A DNA stretch of 6,682 nucleotides from Deltaproteobacteria bacterium (GTDB lineage Bacteria > Myxococcota > UBA796 > SXON01): positions 1-6,682 of the forward strand of contig CANKNP010000289.1 in the NCBI GenBank assembly GCA_947483545.1. Reading direction: 5' to 3'. A model generated the notes under the pieces. It worked only from the letters and a program-made list of their open reading frames with translations. It was not told where the DNA came from and made no database searches. Every line of letters begins with the position of its first letter. The stretch's first letter is position 1. Shown here in pieces: positions 5,557-6,682 of this stretch. Made by a program: the position numbers and the translations under genes.

Positions 5557-6220
5557 ACCCAAGCTTCACCCCTCCTGGCTCGCCGTATTGCGGCAGGAAT
5601 TCAACGAACCCTACATGGCGGACCTGCGTGCATTTCTGGTCCGGGAGAAATCCAACGGCCCGGTCTTTCCACCCGGACCGGAGATCTTCAATGCGTTCAA
5701 CTTGACGCCGTTCGACAAGGTGCGCGTCGTGATCCTCGGGCAGGATCCATACATCCGACCGGGCCAGGCGCACGGGCTCTGCTTTTCGGTTCGGCCGCCG
5801 GTCAACCCGCCCCCGTCGCTCCAGAACATCTACAAGGAGCTGCGAGACGATCTGGGGATCCCACCCGCGCGGCACGGGGATTTGACCGCCTGGGCAAGTC
5901 AGGGGATTCTGCTGTTGAATTCCGTGCTCACCGTCCGCGAGGGGCAGTCCGCCTCCCACGCTGGGCACGGCTGGGAGCGTTTTACAGACCGGGCGATTGA
6001 AACCCTCGCGACACAACGGGAAGGGCTGGTATTCCTGCTCTGGGGGCGACCCGCCCAGGAGAAAGCCGCGCGGATTGACCCTGCGCGCCACGACGTGCTG
6101 AGCGCGGCGCACCCGTCGCCGATGTCGGCGTCGCGGGGGTTTTTTGGGTGTCGACACTTCTCGCGGACGAATGAGTTGTTGCGGGCGAGGGGGGGGGTGG
6201 AGATCGATTGGCGGGTGTGA
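5549..6220 (+). CDS. ung: Uracil-DNA glycosylase, family 1
   Basis: Removes uracil from DNA, starting base-excision repair of deaminated cytosine or misincorporated dUMP. The 223-residue product has the usual length (E. coli 229). Motifs in order: GQDPYIRPGQAHGLCFSV (64-81) with general-base Asp66, Tyr68 guarding the pocket and Phe79 for uracil stacking; LLLNSVLTVREGQSASHAGHGWERFTD (121-147) with uracil-contacting Asn124; LLWGRPAQEK (163-172); and HPSPMSASRGFFGCRHFS (188-205) with catalytic His188. Two departures from the standard pattern: the first motif normally reads GQDPYHGPGQAHG but has Ile69-Arg70 here, and the Leu that enters the minor groove in HPSPL is Met192. Asp66, Asn124 and His188 remain, so I expect an active enzyme. 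ATG 5549 has a good ribosome binding site and lies in the prmA-rsmE operon. A run of nine G (6189-6197) sits 24 bases before the stop. Confidence 0.97.
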   Translation: MPEPKLHPSWLAVLRQEFNEPYMADLRAFLVREKSNGPVFPPGPEIFNAFNLTPFDKVRVVILGQDPYIRPGQAHGLCFSVRPPVNPPPSLQNIYKELRDDLGIPPARHGDLTAWASQGILLLNSVLTVREGQSASHAGHGWERFTDRAIETLATQREGLVFLLWGRPAQEKAARIDPARHDVLSAAHPSPMSASRGFFGCRHFSRTNELLRARGGVEIDWRV

Positions 6221-6258
6221 GCAGATCCTCAGACGCTGCTCCCATGGCTCACTGGAGC

Positions 6259-6278
6259 CCCTCCGCCCTTCGGGAGGG
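6259..6278 (+). terminator. Hairpin after ung, possible terminator without T-run
   Basis: CCCTCC (6259-6264) pairs with GGAGGG (6273-6278) around GCCCTTCG, which contains a C-TTCG-G tetraloop-like centre. It lies 38 bases after the ung stop. The following bases are AAGGTCGAGG, with no T-run, so it could stabilise the 3' end or slow RNA polymerase, but it is not a classical intrinsic terminator. Confidence 0.4.
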
Positions 6279-6569
6279 AAGGTCGAGGCCCGAACCCAAC
6301 CACCGGCATCGCAGGCGTCGAAATCTTGATTCCGTCCCCCGTTGCAAACTATCGGCGGCGGACCGGAGGTGCACTCCCTGCCGTTGCAGGCAAACAGCAG
6401 CAGCAGGATCAAACTCGCGGGCAGCGGGAGTGGGGGCCTACAGTGGGTCTGGTTTGGGCAGCTCTGAAGGTTTGGGTGGGGGGTGAGGTAGGGCGGCCTT
6501 GGGACCCGGGGGCCGCAGTCAAGCGCGGGCCGCGGGACGGCCGTTCGCATCGGCGGGAGTTCCTGGTGT

Positions 6570-6588
6570 AGAGTCCCGGAGTGACTCT
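6570..6588. repeat. Inverted repeat AGAGTC / GACTCT
   Basis: Perfect 6-bp arms (6570-6575 and 6583-6588) with a 7-nt loop, about 65 bp upstream of the promoter-like TTGACG. It could be an operator or part of a weak terminator; neither is shown. A second small dyad, TTTCTT (6626-6631) and AAGAAA (6643-6648), lies just in front of the promoter. Confidence 0.35.
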
Positions 6589-6652
6589 GCCCCGCCACCC
6601 CCGAACCCCCAAAGGCACCGCGAACTTTCTTTCCCGGACCCCAAGAAATCCC

Positions 6653-6682
6653 TTGACGCCCCCCCCCCCCTGTGCGTTAGCG
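6653..6682 (+). promoter_or_regulatory. Promoter-like sequence with a C12 spacer, pointing out of the window
   Basis: TTGACG (6653-6658) matches five of six positions of the sigma-70 -35 consensus and is preceded by CCC. Eighteen bases later comes TTAGCG (6677-6682) at the window edge, a poor fit to the -10 consensus but in the right place. The spacer contains twelve C in a row (6659-6670). The transcribed gene would lie right of the window, so its nature cannot be stated. Confidence 0.5.

Larger units (their letters stand above)
6221..6652. other. About 430 bp without a supportable gene
   Basis: After the ung stop I see no open frame with family resemblance on either strand. On the minus strand one frame (ATG 6550, or TTG 6412) reads SLILLLLFACNGREC, a lipoprotein-signal-like stretch with the Cys codon at 6386-6388, followed by a short Cys/Gly/Pro-rich stretch. 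It has no stop before it runs through ung in antisense, so it may be a decayed lipoprotein gene start or a chance result of GC-rich sequence. The region otherwise holds the hairpins listed separately. Confidence 0.5.

Noticed and set aside
4402..5562. Long minus-strand open frame opposite prmA and rsmE
   Set aside because: Arg/Pro/His-rich low-complexity product with no domain; it mirrors two well-supported genes and is a by-product of high GC.
6208..6486. Plus-strand 92-codon frame after ung
   Set aside because: Arg/Ser/Gly-rich low-complexity sequence without ribosome binding site or family resemblance; overlaps the ung end.
5384..6598. 404-codon minus-strand open frame opposite ung
   Set aside because: Antisense to a certain ung gene; only its first part outside ung has any lipoprotein look, reported as a weak finding.

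Overview
The window is very GC-rich, gene-dense chromosomal DNA. Two predicted lipoproteins of the type abundant in Myxococcota (old Deltaproteobacteria) and relatives point to that group: a lipobox cysteine, then an Asp/Thr-rich tether, then Ig-like folds. This is inferred from protein style; no marker gene here proves it.

Layout. Minus strand, read from about 3947 down to 1: a 93-residue protein resembling the small Cas2/SinR-like ferredoxin-fold family; a lipoprotein with an Asp/Thr repeat and an IPT/TIG domain; a second lipoprotein with a Big_5-like Ig domain and a Cys-rich C-terminus; an arginase (rocF type); and the N-terminal 171 residues of a MATE efflux transporter cut by the window edge. 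The first three genes overlap (4-bp GTGA, then 17 bp), arginase follows 32 bp later, and MATE 111 bp after arginase, so one leftward operon is plausible. The MATE gene is open at the left edge and its end is not in the window.

Plus strand, from 4016 to 6220: prmA (ribosomal protein L11 methyltransferase), rsmE (16S rRNA m3U1498 methyltransferase) and ung (family-1 uracil-DNA glycosylase). prmA/rsmE overlap by 4 bp (GTGA) and rsmE/ung by 8 bp, so this is a compact housekeeping operon for ribosome modification plus DNA base-excision repair. The two operons diverge from a short 68-bp spacer.

Right end, 6221 to 6682: about 460 bp with no gene I can support. It holds hairpins, a minus-strand lipoprotein-signal-like fragment, and at the edge a promoter-like TTGACG with a run of 12 C in its spacer, pointing out of the window.

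No CRISPR array, insertion sequence, tRNA or rRNA was seen, and I found no clearly new multi-gene system. The best leads are an AT-richer, three-tier palindromic patch inside rsmE, motif changes in Ung (His to Ile in GQDPYH; Leu to Met in HPSPL) and RsmE (LRTPTA for LRTETA), a possibly length-variable C tract in a promoter, and the tight coupling of a Cas2/SinR-like small protein to a surface lipoprotein.
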